Positions 33,525-42,091 of a stretch of 64,000 bases of DNA are shown piece by piece; position 1 is the stretch's first letter, and each line of letters starts with the position of its first letter. Location: the NCBI GenBank assembly GCA_018436925.1, contig JAHDKI010000015.1:93187-157186 (forward strand), written 5' to 3'. The notes below the pieces were generated by a model, which saw only the letters and a program-made list of their open reading frames with translations, ran no database searches and was not told the DNA's origin. Position numbers and translations under genes: made by a program. This DNA is from Syntrophaceae bacterium. GTDB taxonomy: Bacteria > Desulfobacterota > Syntrophia > Syntrophales > Smithellaceae.

Positions 33525-34604
33525 ATGAGAATTCTGGTCACGGGCGGCGCGGGGTATATCGGAAGCCATGCCATCTTAGAGCTGGGCAGGCAGGGCCACG
33601 AGATTCTGACCTACGACAATTTATCCACGGGAAACGATTGGGCGGTTCTTCACGGCGATCTGGTGGAAGGCGATCTCGGCAATGCTGAATTGCTGCGCAA
33701 GACGATCAAGGATTTTTCTCCCGAGGCGGTTTTGCACTTTGCCGCCTCGATTGTCGTTTCCGAGTCGATGAAAAATCCGCTTTTGTATTACCGCAACAAT
33801 GTCGTCAATACGATCAATTTAATGAAAGCCGTGACGCGCGCCAAAGTTCCGTATTTTATTTATTCCTCCACGGCGGCGGTCTATGGCGTTCCGGAGACGG
33901 CGCCCATCAGCGAAGAGGCGCCGATGGCGCCGATCAATCCTTACGGACGGTCCAAAATGATGGCCGAGCAAATTGTGAGAGACGCCTGCGGGCAGGCCGG
34001 CACGCAGTTTATCATTCTGCGGTATTTCAATGTGGCCGGCGCCGACCCGCAAGGCCGCTTGGGGCAGGTCAGCAACAATGCCACCCATCTGATTGCCCGT
34101 TCACTGAAAGCGGCGACAGGCGAACTTGGCGTGCTGCCTGTTTACGGGGCGGATTACCAGACGCCGGACGGCACCTGTGTGCGCGACTATATTCATGTGT
34201 CGGATCTGGCCGCGGCGCATACGGCCGCTTTGGCGTATATGACCTCCGCAACGCCGTCGGGAATCCGTCGGCATGTGATGAACTGCGGCTATGGCCGCGG
34301 GTATTCGGTGCATGAAGTGGTGGCGGCGGCAAAGAAGGTGACGGGCGTGAATTTCAAGACGGAAATCAAGTCCCGCAGGCCGGGCGACCCGCCCAGTCTG
34401 ATTTCCGATTCTTCTCGAATCCGGAAAATCACGGGATGGAAACCGCAATACGACGATCTGGATCTGATGATCCGCACCGCCTGGGAGTGGGAAAAGAAAA
34501 GAGCGGACCGGGAGTTCGGCTTGAAGCTGGTTGACCGGCTGGGTCCGGTTGACGACGCCGATCGGCGGCAAACCCAAGCGCCCGAGCAGATGACGGTCGG
34601 CTAA
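33525..34604 (+). CDS. galE: UDP-glucose 4-epimerase
   Basis: A 359-residue extended short-chain dehydrogenase. NAD binds at G-G-A-G-Y-I-G-S (7-14). S-S-T-A-A-V-Y-G carries the catalytic Ser/Thr, and Y140-x3-K144 in N-P-Y-G-R-S-K the proton relay. N-V-A-G-A-D-P and the later R-D-Y-I-H-V-S-D-L-A are typical of GalE. It interconverts UDP-glucose and UDP-galactose in the cytoplasm, supplying the glycan operon. A 20-residue C-terminal extension beyond the usual end is not conserved. The gene ends 38 bases before a strong bidirectional terminator. Confidence 0.92.
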   Translation: MRILVTGGAGYIGSHAILELGRQGHEILTYDNLSTGNDWAVLHGDLVEGDLGNAELLRKTIKDFSPEAVLHFAASIVVSESMKNPLLYYRNNVVNTINLMKAVTRAKVPYFIYSSTAAVYGVPETAPISEEAPMAPINPYGRSKMMAEQIVRDACGQAGTQFIILRYFNVAGADPQGRLGQVSNNATHLIARSLKAATGELGVLPVYGADYQTPDGTCVRDYIHVSDLAAAHTAALAYMTSATPSGIRRHVMNCGYGRGYSVHEVVAAAKKVTGVNFKTEIKSRRPGDPPSLISDSSRIRKITGWKPQYDDLDLMIRTAWEWEKKRADREFGLKLVDRLGPVDDADRRQTQAPEQMTVG

Positions 34605-34641
34605 AGACAATAACTTCCTAAAAAAACTGTTTGCTGAAAAT

Positions 34642-34672
34642 AAAAAAACCCCGGTGCAAGCCGGGGTTTTTT
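34642..34672. terminator. bidirectional rho-independent terminator
   Basis: AAAAACCCCGG, loop TGCAAG, CCGGGGTTTTT: a perfect GC stem with an A-run on one side and a T-run on the other. It therefore terminates galE on plus and the SLBB export gene on minus, whose coding region ends at 34692. Confidence 0.92.
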
Positions 34673-34691
34673 CGTGTGTTTATATCGCGCG

Positions 34692-37600
34692 TCAGAGAGC
34701 CGCGATCATCACCGCCGTCACGGCGGCGATGTTCATCAAGATGGTGGAGATATCCTTGATTTCCCGCAGCCAGGCGATGCGTTCAAATTTTTCGGGAACC
34801 ACGATCGTGTCGCCCGGTTCGATCAGACTGATTTCGCCGCCGTAGGCGGTCATTTCCCATCGGGACCGCGCCGAATTCCAGCCGATATGCGTTCTCGAAA
34901 TTTTCCGGGCGCTGCCGTCCACCTTGAGGACGTAAGTGTTGCCCGGGTCGGCATAATAGGAGTACCCCCCCGCCTGGTCGATGTAGTCTTGATAATTGAG
35001 GCTGCTGGAATACAAATGGCTGCCGTGCGACATGACGGAGCCGACGACATTCACCACGTTATTCTTTTCGGGAACGTGCAACGCGTCTCCGTCTTCCAGT
35101 TCGAAATCGTATTCCGTGTTTTTAAGCTTTGCTGCATCGGCAAGATAGATGGTCATGCGGCCGGTGGCTTTGAGGTTTTTGAGATTGTTCATAAACTTCT
35201 GACGTTGTTCCAATTCGGCCTTCTTCGCGGCGATTTCTTCAGGAGAAAGGGCCGTGGCCAGTTCCCCCGCGCCGGCCGCCATGATTTCACGCTCGAGGCG
35301 GTCGACCATTTCCGTCAGACCCTTTTGTTGCAGCGTCCGCGCGCTGGCCCTTGTGAAATAGGCGCCCCGCAGATACGCATGGGGAGTGAACCCGCCGGCC
35401 CGATTCAGCAGATCAGAGAGCCTTTCTCCCTTTTTAAACGGGTAGCGGCCGGGGAACATGACCTGGCCCGACAAACTGACGAAACGAACCGTTTCATAGT
35501 CGGCGATGGTTTTCACCAGCAGCCGGTCATTGGGCGCAAGCTTCACGTTATGGGCCGGGTCGCCCTCCAGGGCCTTGCGCAGGCTGATGGTTTGGTGCGA
35601 CAGGCTTCCCATCTTGCCGTCGACAACGCGCACGGACGTGATTTCCGCCTCGTCCAGGTAGGCCGATTTAAGGACATTTCCGGCCTTGAAGACCAAATCG
35701 CGAACGGTCAAGTTCTGCGTGAACTGATAGGTTCCGGGGTTTGTGACGTCGCCGGTGATAAAGACACTGATTTTGGGATGCCTTTCCCAGATGGAATGGA
35801 TGACGATCCGGTCTTTGTCCTGCAGGATCAGATTGTCGCGCGGGTCGTCCGCCATGGCGCTTTCGACATTGAAGTAAAACGTTTTAAACTCATTGTTGGA
35901 ATACTGGCGGATGATCTGTCCTTTGTCCCGGCTGGCGGCGGTTGTCAGTCCGCCTGCGTTTAAAATCGCGTCTTTGACCTTCATGTTGCCTTCAAGCTCG
36001 ACGCGCCTGGAGACCTGCATCTGTTTTTCAAGTTTGATCAGCCGGTCGGTCAGATCGGGCCTGTCGGCTCGCTCCAGTTCGCTTTGCAGATAGCGCATGG
36101 CGCCGGGCGTCGGCCTTGCCTGCGTTTTGATTTCTTCTTCAATTTCTTCGATTTTTGCGGCGTAGAGATAAAAGCGATCGTTTTTGAGGAGCTCCTCTTT
36201 CATGGCGGCAAGCTCCGCCAGGATCCGGCGGTTGCGGGCTGCCTGAGCGGTGTCCGTCTTTTCGGCGTCTTTTTCGCTCAGAGAGCTGTTGCCGCGGATT
36301 TCGCCTTCGACCGTGACAAACGGCTTATCTTCAAAAAGGCTTTTGTTGAAGATGAAAACCCGATCTTTGGGGGTGAGCGCATAGTTGTATGCCTCGTCGT
36401 TTTTCAGGATCAGCCGGCCAAGGTGAAACGGAATTAAAACCACGTCCCGGCCGGGCGGGTTCTCTCGTTTGATGAGCGCATAGTCGAAATAGGTTTCGGC
36501 AAGCAGATCATCCGGCTTGCCGATGATGTCTCTGATTTTCATGCCGGGTTGATAAGCGTAGCGGCCCGGCCGTTTGACATTGCCCTGAAGATAGACGGCG
36601 TTGTCGTCGTAATCCATGATGGGGAAAATCTTGACCAGATCGGCGTCTTGCAAAACGAAATTTTTGACCAGATCCAGGGTCTTGTCGTTGATGTCGATGA
36701 CGATCTGCTTTTCGTTTCTGACGATTCGCTCGACCTGCATCTGCTGGGTATAGGCGCTGGGGATCACGCCGCCGGCCAGATCGATCACATGCGCCAGGTC
36801 GAATTTATCTTTAAGTTCATAGATGGCGGGACGCTTCACGTTGCCGGTGATGCCCACCAGCGGGCCGGTAACCGGCACGAACACAACATCGCCCGCCTGC
36901 AGGACGACATCGCGCGATTTATCGCCTTTGAGAAACAAATCATAAAGGTCGAAGTGCGTGACGACCTTATCGCCTCTGCGCAACTCCACGCGCCGCATCG
37001 ACCCGATGGCCGAGGGGCCGCCCGCCAGAAGCAACGCGTCGGTGATGGTGGCCAATGCGCCGATCGTGTGCGCGCCGGCCCGCGCCACATCGCCCAGCAC
37101 GAAAATGGGGATGGTTCTTGTAGCGCCCATCGAAATATCGATGTTGGTTCCCGTGATCTGCGAGGCTTTGCCGATGAGGCGTTCCGAGGCCTGCTCAAAG
37201 GTCATGCCGGCCACCTGGATGGGACCGATGTCGGGAACGGTGATCTTGCCGTCCCGGTCGACCGTCAGCGTGTGCCTGGCGCTGACCCGCCCCCATAACA
37301 GGATGTTGATCTGATCGCCCGGGCCGACGACATAACCGGCGGGCACGGGGATGTCTCGCCTTTGGGTAAGAATGCGGATATCCGCGCCGTGAAAAAAATC
37401 GTACCCGAAGGGCTTAAGCGTATCTACGGACACGTCTTGGTAATTGCCGGCTTTGCGCGCGCGATGAAAGATCGACACGTCTTTGGGGTCTTCGACGACG
37501 GTCAGATTCTTATCAGCCGCAGGCGGCAGAATCACGGCTTCCGCAGGCGTTTGCGCTTCCTGGCGGTCGAGGGCTTCTTTGCCCCGCCGGATTTCGTCGG

Positions 37601-37787
37601 GTGAAAGTTCGATGCCCGCTTTTTTGAGTTCCGCCTGGACGGCCAGCGCGTCTTTGAGCGTTGAAGGCGTTGCCGAAACGGTTTGCGCGGCGCAAGGGGT
37701 GAGCGTGATGCAGGCCGCCCCGATAAACAAGGCGGTCAGAAGCAGCGCAATCAGAATGGGGGATGTGGAAAAGCGTCTATTTGGCAT
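34692..37787 (-). CDS. large SLBB-repeat polysaccharide export protein (Wza/OPX-like)
   Basis: About 1031 residues from the ATG at 37787, chosen because GGAGGAG precedes it and a signal peptide follows (hydrophobic core, A-A-Q cleavage); an upstream ATG would add 29 non-signal residues. A polysaccharide-export domain (V-G-P-G-D-Q-I-N-I-L-L-W-G-R, about 160-240) is followed by at least five SLBB-type modules (G-D-V-x-x-P-G or G-N-V-K-R-P-G segments) and charged coiled-coil-like stretches. The protein ends in a hydrophobic segment (I-L-M-N-I-A-A-V-T-A-V-M-I). It probably forms the periplasmic and outer-membrane conduit for the polymer. Wza is about 380 residues, so this is a greatly extended form. 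It overlaps the Wzz stop by 11 bases. Confidence 0.85.
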   Translation of the reverse strand: MPNRRFSTSPILIALLLTALFIGAACITLTPCAAQTVSATPSTLKDALAVQAELKKAGIELSPDEIRRGKEALDRQEAQTPAEAVILPPAADKNLTVVEDPKDVSIFHRARKAGNYQDVSVDTLKPFGYDFFHGADIRILTQRRDIPVPAGYVVGPGDQINILLWGRVSARHTLTVDRDGKITVPDIGPIQVAGMTFEQASERLIGKASQITGTNIDISMGATRTIPIFVLGDVARAGAHTIGALATITDALLLAGGPSAIGSMRRVELRRGDKVVTHFDLYDLFLKGDKSRDVVLQAGDVVFVPVTGPLVGITGNVKRPAIYELKDKFDLAHVIDLAGGVIPSAYTQQMQVERIVRNEKQIVIDINDKTLDLVKNFVLQDADLVKIFPIMDYDDNAVYLQGNVKRPGRYAYQPGMKIRDIIGKPDDLLAETYFDYALIKRENPPGRDVVLIPFHLGRLILKNDEAYNYALTPKDRVFIFNKSLFEDKPFVTVEGEIRGNSSLSEKDAEKTDTAQAARNRRILAELAAMKEELLKNDRFYLYAAKIEEIEEEIKTQARPTPGAMRYLQSELERADRPDLTDRLIKLEKQMQVSRRVELEGNMKVKDAILNAGGLTTAASRDKGQIIRQYSNNEFKTFYFNVESAMADDPRDNLILQDKDRIVIHSIWERHPKISVFITGDVTNPGTYQFTQNLTVRDLVFKAGNVLKSAYLDEAEITSVRVVDGKMGSLSHQTISLRKALEGDPAHNVKLAPNDRLLVKTIADYETVRFVSLSGQVMFPGRYPFKKGERLSDLLNRAGGFTPHAYLRGAYFTRASARTLQQKGLTEMVDRLEREIMAAGAGELATALSPEEIAAKKAELEQRQKFMNNLKNLKATGRMTIYLADAAKLKNTEYDFELEDGDALHVPEKNNVVNVVGSVMSHGSHLYSSSLNYQDYIDQAGGYSYYADPGNTYVLKVDGSARKISRTHIGWNSARSRWEMTAYGGEISLIEPGDTIVVPEKFERIAWLREIKDISTILMNIAAVTAVMIAAL

Positions 37788-38748
37788 TTTCTCCTCCGGC
37801 GTTTTTTTTCGCGCGTTCCCGAATGAGAACGACAAAGACGGCGATGACGAGCGATGCCAGAAAAGCGACAACAACCATTTGCGATCTTTTGGGCCGGCTT
37901 TTCCGGTCGGGCGTCATGGGCGGGTCGAGCACCTTGAAAGCATAGCCTTCCTTGACCTCCGCCATCATCATGGTTTCAATCTTTTCGGCGATCAGCGTAT
38001 AAATTTTCTGTTGCACCAGCGGATCGCTGGTTTGTCGAAGCTGATTTTCAAGATAGGCTTTGTTGATATTGGCGATGCGTTTGGCCTCGCCGCTCATGTG
38101 GTCGTTCAAGGCCAGGATAAAGTAGTCGGCGATTTTTGCCGCCATTTGCGCGTCCCGAAAGTCAACGGAAACGGTAATGATGTCTTCTTTGGTGTTGTAG
38201 TTGATCTTTGTCATCCGATCAAGCGCCCGGATGCCGTCCCAGATGTCCGGAACGCCCGGTTCCTTTTTGGGGGCGGAGGGGTCGGCGGGCTTGAGTTTGG
38301 CCAGATAGAACAGAGGGTTCAGGCTCAAGCCGGGTTTTTTCCAGGCCTGTTTTTCTTCATCCCAACGTTTGGGGAACAGCACCGGCAGAAGGTTGTGACG
38401 TTCGATGATGCTTTTTTTCAGGACATTGGATTTGAGCAGATTGACCATTTCCGTGGATGAGGCCGCCCCCGGCATGGCGATTCCCGCAAGGTTGGCGATG
38501 CCGCCGAACTGAGCCATCAAAGAGGCGGCGCGTCCCGAGCTCTGGGTTTGCGAGACGGGCTTGAGCACCGCGCGGGCCGTGTAGATATTGGTCATGAACA
38601 AAGAGGCGACGAGCACGGCGAAAGTCAACCCGCCGACGATCCAGAAAATGAGTTTTTTATTTTTCCAGATCGATTTGGAAAGATCGCTGAGATCGATTTC
38701 AACCCAATCGCTGTCTGTCGGTTTGGTTTTGCCTGCGTCGTTGTTCAT
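37777..38748 (-). CDS. Wzz-type chain-length determinant
   Basis: A 323-residue protein from the ATG at 38748, preceded by AGAAAGGA; longer starts add residues with no counterpart. There is one helix near 35-55 (L-I-F-W-I-V-G-G-L-T-F) and one near the C terminus (M-V-V-V-A-F-L-A-S-L). Between them lies a large periplasmic region that includes A-R-A-V-L-K-P-V and the conserved proline-rich stretch before the second helix (V-L-D-P-P-M-T-P-D-R). It sets polymer length with Wzy. It has no C-terminal tyrosine-kinase domain, and no separate BY-kinase was found in the window. Co-transcribed with the SLBB gene. Confidence 0.87.
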   Translation of the reverse strand: MNNDAGKTKPTDSDWVEIDLSDLSKSIWKNKKLIFWIVGGLTFAVLVASLFMTNIYTARAVLKPVSQTQSSGRAASLMAQFGGIANLAGIAMPGAASSTEMVNLLKSNVLKKSIIERHNLLPVLFPKRWDEEKQAWKKPGLSLNPLFYLAKLKPADPSAPKKEPGVPDIWDGIRALDRMTKINYNTKEDIITVSVDFRDAQMAAKIADYFILALNDHMSGEAKRIANINKAYLENQLRQTSDPLVQQKIYTLIAEKIETMMMAEVKEGYAFKVLDPPMTPDRKSRPKRSQMVVVAFLASLVIAVFVVLIRERAKKNAGGENAK

Positions 38749-38935
38749 GCCGGTCCTTTCTGCGAGATGGAAATGCCTGGTCATTTGCCTGCAAGATGCC
38801 CGGTGACGGGGTGGAAAGCCGGTTACGGATTTTGTTATTCCGGCGCATTTCTTAACATGAAGAAATGCGGGAATCAATATGAAATCCTTGCCGAATACGG
38901 TTGATTTCGCCGCCTTTTTCCCGTCTTTTCAAAGG

Positions 38936-40498
38936 CTAAAAGAAAAGCGCCGCTTCCAGGCCCAGCAGATGGTTTCTCTGCCTTGAATTTTCAATATGGT
39001 TCAGATTTCGAATGTCTTCGAACCCGTAGCGAAGCGAGATCTGCGCGTGCGCGTTGAACCGGTATCCCGCTTCGACGAAAACCTGATGCTTTTTTTGCGG
39101 GTGGTTTTGCAGCTTCACGCCGCTTTTTTCCCAGTCATAGCTCAATTTATAGAAGAATGGATCTAAGCTGTGCGACCATTCGACGAAAAGATCTTCCGCG
39201 TCGCTGCCGGCGTGGTGGCCGAAAACCCGGTCGTGAAATCGCATGGGATAATACCTGTGATTGTACCAGGCATTGGGCACGCTGTCGGGAGACAGCATGG
39301 CGTATTCGCCTCGAAGGGCGGCTCGTTCGAGTCCGAAGGGCTTGAAAAGCGCCGCGCCGACGATATAGGCGCGGCGGTCCGGCGGCGTTCCGGTGTCTTC
39401 GCCGCCGATTTCCCCGTAAAGTTTGATGCCGTCAATCACATAAAGGTATCGTCCGAGATTCGGCACCGTAAGCGCGATATCGGCGGCAAACTGCTGGTTG
39501 CTGTCGAGGTTGGTCCGGTCCCGGTTTTTGTTGCTGTACAGGATTTTGACAACGTCTTGGGCGCTAAGATGACGCCGCCCCGGGCCGCCGAACAAAACCA
39601 GGTGGGAGGCGCCCACTTCCAGCCAGGGATGGGGTTTAAGCCCCAGCCGCATGCCGTATAAGAATGGGTTGGCCAGCTCTTCGCCGGTTCGCGTGTCGTT
39701 GAGCTGCGAGAAAAGCAGGGTGAACTGGGCGGGTCCCAGATAGGATAAAATCCAGGGCAGAAGCACCGGTTCGGGATTGGACAGCTTAATCATGTCGAAT
39801 GGCCGGGCATTCGTGGACATCAGAAGCGAGCCGTGGTAGCCCGGTCCCCACCACAGGGAGTCGCGGCCGACTTGCAGCTCAAGATTGAAAAGCGTCAGTT
39901 TTGCATAGCCTTTGTGAAGTCGCGTGTCGTGGCGGCGGCCGTCTTCCCCGTAAGCCAGATTTTGGTTGAAGACGAAAAGCGGCTCTACAAAAACGGAAAA
40001 AACACGTCCCAGCCGGGCCTGGGTCTGCAGGCGGAGCGTTAGATTGTGTCCCTTGTTTTCGGGGAGGCCTTCGTTGTTGAAGGTGGAAAACGGGCCGTCC
40101 AGATAGCTGTAGGTCACGGCAAAGGATTCCACCGGCTTGAAGTAAAACGCGGCGGCGCTGTCGGGCGACTGCGCTTCCGCGATTTCACCGTCGAACAGTT
40201 TTGTGTAGCGGTTTTGAATGTCGCGGCATGCAGCCGATTGCGTCTTTCCGGCTCGGCATCTGTCCATGGCTTCGAGAAGCTGCCGGCCGACTTCGCTGCC
40301 GGTAAAAGGCCTGATGGAGGCAAGCTGGCTTCCGATGAGACCTTCGGCGGCCCAGAAGGACATGTCGTCGTAAAGGTCGCGGTTTAAAGGGATATTCACC
40401 GACGAAGCGGCGCCGCAAAAGGGGATCGAAGCCGGCGAAAAAAGCAGGCAGGCGGCAAGCCCGGCCAGGCATAGCAGTTGTTTTCCGTTTACGCGCAA
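38936..40498 (-). CDS. capsule assembly Wzi family outer-membrane protein
   Basis: A 520-residue protein with a signal peptide (L-L-C-L-A-G-L-A-A-C-L-L-F then cleavage near A-A-S-S), an N-terminal helical part including W-A-A-E-G-L-I-G, and a beta-rich C-terminal half ending in F-F, as in outer-membrane barrels. V-G-R-D-S-L-W-W-G-P-G-Y-H-G-S-L-L is the Wzi family hallmark. Wzi is an outer-membrane lectin that anchors capsule to the cell surface. The gene lies 187 bases upstream of wzz on the same strand and so belongs to the export set. Confidence 0.87.
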   Translation of the reverse strand: MRVNGKQLLCLAGLAACLLFSPASIPFCGAASSVNIPLNRDLYDDMSFWAAEGLIGSQLASIRPFTGSEVGRQLLEAMDRCRAGKTQSAACRDIQNRYTKLFDGEIAEAQSPDSAAAFYFKPVESFAVTYSYLDGPFSTFNNEGLPENKGHNLTLRLQTQARLGRVFSVFVEPLFVFNQNLAYGEDGRRHDTRLHKGYAKLTLFNLELQVGRDSLWWGPGYHGSLLMSTNARPFDMIKLSNPEPVLLPWILSYLGPAQFTLLFSQLNDTRTGEELANPFLYGMRLGLKPHPWLEVGASHLVLFGGPGRRHLSAQDVVKILYSNKNRDRTNLDSNQQFAADIALTVPNLGRYLYVIDGIKLYGEIGGEDTGTPPDRRAYIVGAALFKPFGLERAALRGEYAMLSPDSVPNAWYNHRYYPMRFHDRVFGHHAGSDAEDLFVEWSHSLDPFFYKLSYDWEKSGVKLQNHPQKKHQVFVEAGYRFNAHAQISLRYGFEDIRNLNHIENSRQRNHLLGLEAALFF

Positions 40499-40680
40499 GA
40501 GTCTTCAATTCCCGATCAGTCATTTTTTGCGGCGACGGAAAACCTTCGGCCGAAAAGAAACCGGCTGAATCCAATATTCGTCCGCCGATGCAGGGCTTCT
40601 TTTAGGCATTGCTTACGCGGTCTTGTCAAGAATTTCTTTGTCGCCGCACGCCCCCGAAAGGCGGGCCGCCGGGGGGGCGG

Positions 40681-41607
40681 TCAGACGGGGCGATTGCCGC
40701 CGAAGGGATCCTTGTCATCGAAGTCCGGCGCCAGATGAAAGGAGCTCACTTCCTGCACAAAAAGGTTTTCAATGCCCAGGGCCAGCGCGAAATCGGTCAT
40801 CTGCCTGTATTCCCGCTGCGACAGTCTGCGCCCGAGCTGCGGGTGATTGCGCACCTTCGGCATTGGCGTGTATTGCGACATGAGGCTGACCGGAATATTC
40901 GGCGAAATATCGCGGATTCTTCGCAGGGCTTCGCGCGTGTTGTCGAGCCGGCCCGGCAGGACCAGATGGCGGATGATGATGCCGCGCGAGGCGACGCCGT
41001 TGTCCGTTTCCAGATCGTCGCCGACCTGGCGGACCATCTCGCGGATGGAGTCCGTGGCATAGCGGGGGTAGTCCGGTGCGTCGGAAAATTCGAGGGCGTC
41101 TTTTTCGAGGCCGTATTTGAAATCGGGCAGGTAGATATCCACCATTCCGTCAAGCATGCGGATCACGTCGGGATTTTCGTAGCCGCCGCAGTTGTACACG
41201 AAAGGAACGGTCAACCCCTGGGCGCGGGCCATGCAGAGAGATTCCATAATGAGCGGCGTCTGCGGCGTCGGCGTAACCGGTTCGACATTGTGGCAGCCGC
41301 TTTTTTGCAGATCCAACATGACTTTCGCCAGGTCCAGCACGGAGAGACGTTGTCCTTGGGCCGTATGAGAAATCTGGTAATTCTGGCAGTAGGTGCATCC
41401 CAGGTTGCAGGAGGATAAAAAAATCGTTCCGGCACCGCGCGTACCGGACAAAGGGGGTTCTTCGCCGTGATGGGAAAGCGCGCAGTCTATAACGATGTCG
41501 GCGGGAAGCCCGCAAAAGCCCAACTCGCCTTTCGTCCGGTCCACAAGGCAGGCCCGCGGACACAGCGTGCAGGAACGATAAATTTCCAAAAGTTCGGGGA
41601 TTAACAT
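40681..41607 (-). CDS. radical SAM protein (PflX/AmmeMemoRadiSam-like)
   Basis: A 308-residue radical SAM protein. The cluster motif is C-N-L-G-C-T-Y-C-Q-N-Y (CxxxCxxC). An N-terminal cysteine-rich stretch (C-T-L-C-P-R-A-C and G-F-C-G) is also present, as in the putative pyruvate-formate-lyase activating enzymes of the PflX group. R-G-I-I-I-R-H-L-V-L-P-G-R is conserved in that group. It reductively cleaves S-adenosylmethionine; the target is unknown, as no glycyl-radical enzyme lies nearby. It is the first gene of the minus-strand block leading to Wzi, though a 182-base gap leaves co-transcription open. Heptad units begin 10 bases upstream of its start. Confidence 0.85.
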   Translation of the reverse strand: MLIPELLEIYRSCTLCPRACLVDRTKGELGFCGLPADIVIDCALSHHGEEPPLSGTRGAGTIFLSSCNLGCTYCQNYQISHTAQGQRLSVLDLAKVMLDLQKSGCHNVEPVTPTPQTPLIMESLCMARAQGLTVPFVYNCGGYENPDVIRMLDGMVDIYLPDFKYGLEKDALEFSDAPDYPRYATDSIREMVRQVGDDLETDNGVASRGIIIRHLVLPGRLDNTREALRRIRDISPNIPVSLMSQYTPMPKVRNHPQLGRRLSQREYRQMTDFALALGIENLFVQEVSSFHLAPDFDDKDPFGGNRPV

Positions 41608-41616
41608 TTCCCTCCG

Positions 41617-41655
41617 TAAGGAGTGAGGCGTCAGGCGTTAGGCGTTAGGTGGAAG
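41617..41655 (+). repeat. heptad array on the 3' side of the four-helix-bundle pseudogene
   Basis: GGAGTGA/GGCGTCA/GGCGTTA/GGCGTTA/GGTGGAA units in exact 7-base register on the plus strand. Together with the oppositely oriented array at 42049-42091 it brackets the pseudogene, with the G-rich strand pointing inward on both sides. Confidence 0.75.
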
Positions 41656-41694
41656 ATTGACACCGCTTATTCTTTCAGGGCTTGCTTTGATCTC

Positions 41695-42048
41695 TCATTT
41701 GGCCTTTAGTGATTTCATCAGTCCGCCGATCAATCCAAACACTTTTTCAATCTGGTCGGACACCGTTTCATGATCTTTCACATATCACAGGTTTCTCGCA
41801 ATGAGCCATTGGGTTTCCAATTCACTTAACGAACCACGGCTGATAGACAGATATTGAAGAAATTCTTTTGAACTGCTGCGCGCTGCGCCTTCAGCGACAT
41901 TGCTGGGTACGGAAACGGCCGCCCGGCGAATCTGGCTTTTGAGCCCGTAAGTTTCAGCGTCCGGGAATGCGGCAGATTTCTCATAAATCAACGTGACCAG
42001 ATCCATTGCCGCCTGCCAGACTTTCAAATCATGATGTGCTCTTTTCAC
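41695..42048 (-). pseudogene. four-helix-bundle protein (23S rRNA intervening-sequence type) with internal TGA
   Basis: GTG at 42048 starts an 87-codon frame: H-H-D-L-K-V-W-Q-A-A-M-D-L-V, Y-G-L-K-S-Q-I-R-R-A-A-V-S-V-P-S-N-V-A-E-G, and L-E-T-Q-W-L-I-A-R-N-L. All are hallmarks of the S23/IVP family, related to the Avd accessory protein of diversity-generating retroelements. TGA at 41785 replaces the Gly that normally follows N-L. The same frame then continues Y-V-K-D-H-E-T-V-S-D-Q-I-E-K-V-F-G-L-I to TGA 41695, giving the usual 117-residue length. One G-to-T change accounts for the break. It sits between inverted heptad arrays. Not inside a 23S gene here. Confidence 0.8.
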
Positions 42049-42091
42049 ACTTTACCCCTTACCCCTTACCCCTCACGCCTCACGCTTTACA
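42049..42091 (-). repeat. heptad array on the 5' side of the four-helix-bundle pseudogene
   Basis: Read on the minus strand: GCGTGAG/GCGTGAG/GGGTAAG/GGGTAAG/GGGTAAA, ending just before the GTG of the pseudogene. The unit family matches the first block of repeats A, C and D. The array also overlaps the last codons of the patatin-like gene. Confidence 0.75.

Noticed and set aside
34674..35963. Long plus-strand open frame of 429 codons opposite the SLBB export gene
   Set aside because: It is antisense to a strongly supported gene, has no family-like motifs and no ribosome site. Long antisense frames are common over GC-rich genes here (also opposite uvrA, mfd, Wzi and the histidine kinase).
39320..39340. 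GTTCGAGTCC resembling a tRNA T-loop
   Set aside because: It lies inside the Wzi coding region, and no acceptor stem, anticodon arm or D-loop is found around it.
41785..41787. TGA read as glycine (recoded genetic code)
   Set aside because: Dozens of genes in the window end in TGA at their normal family length, so TGA is a stop codon here; the pseudogene explanation is simpler.
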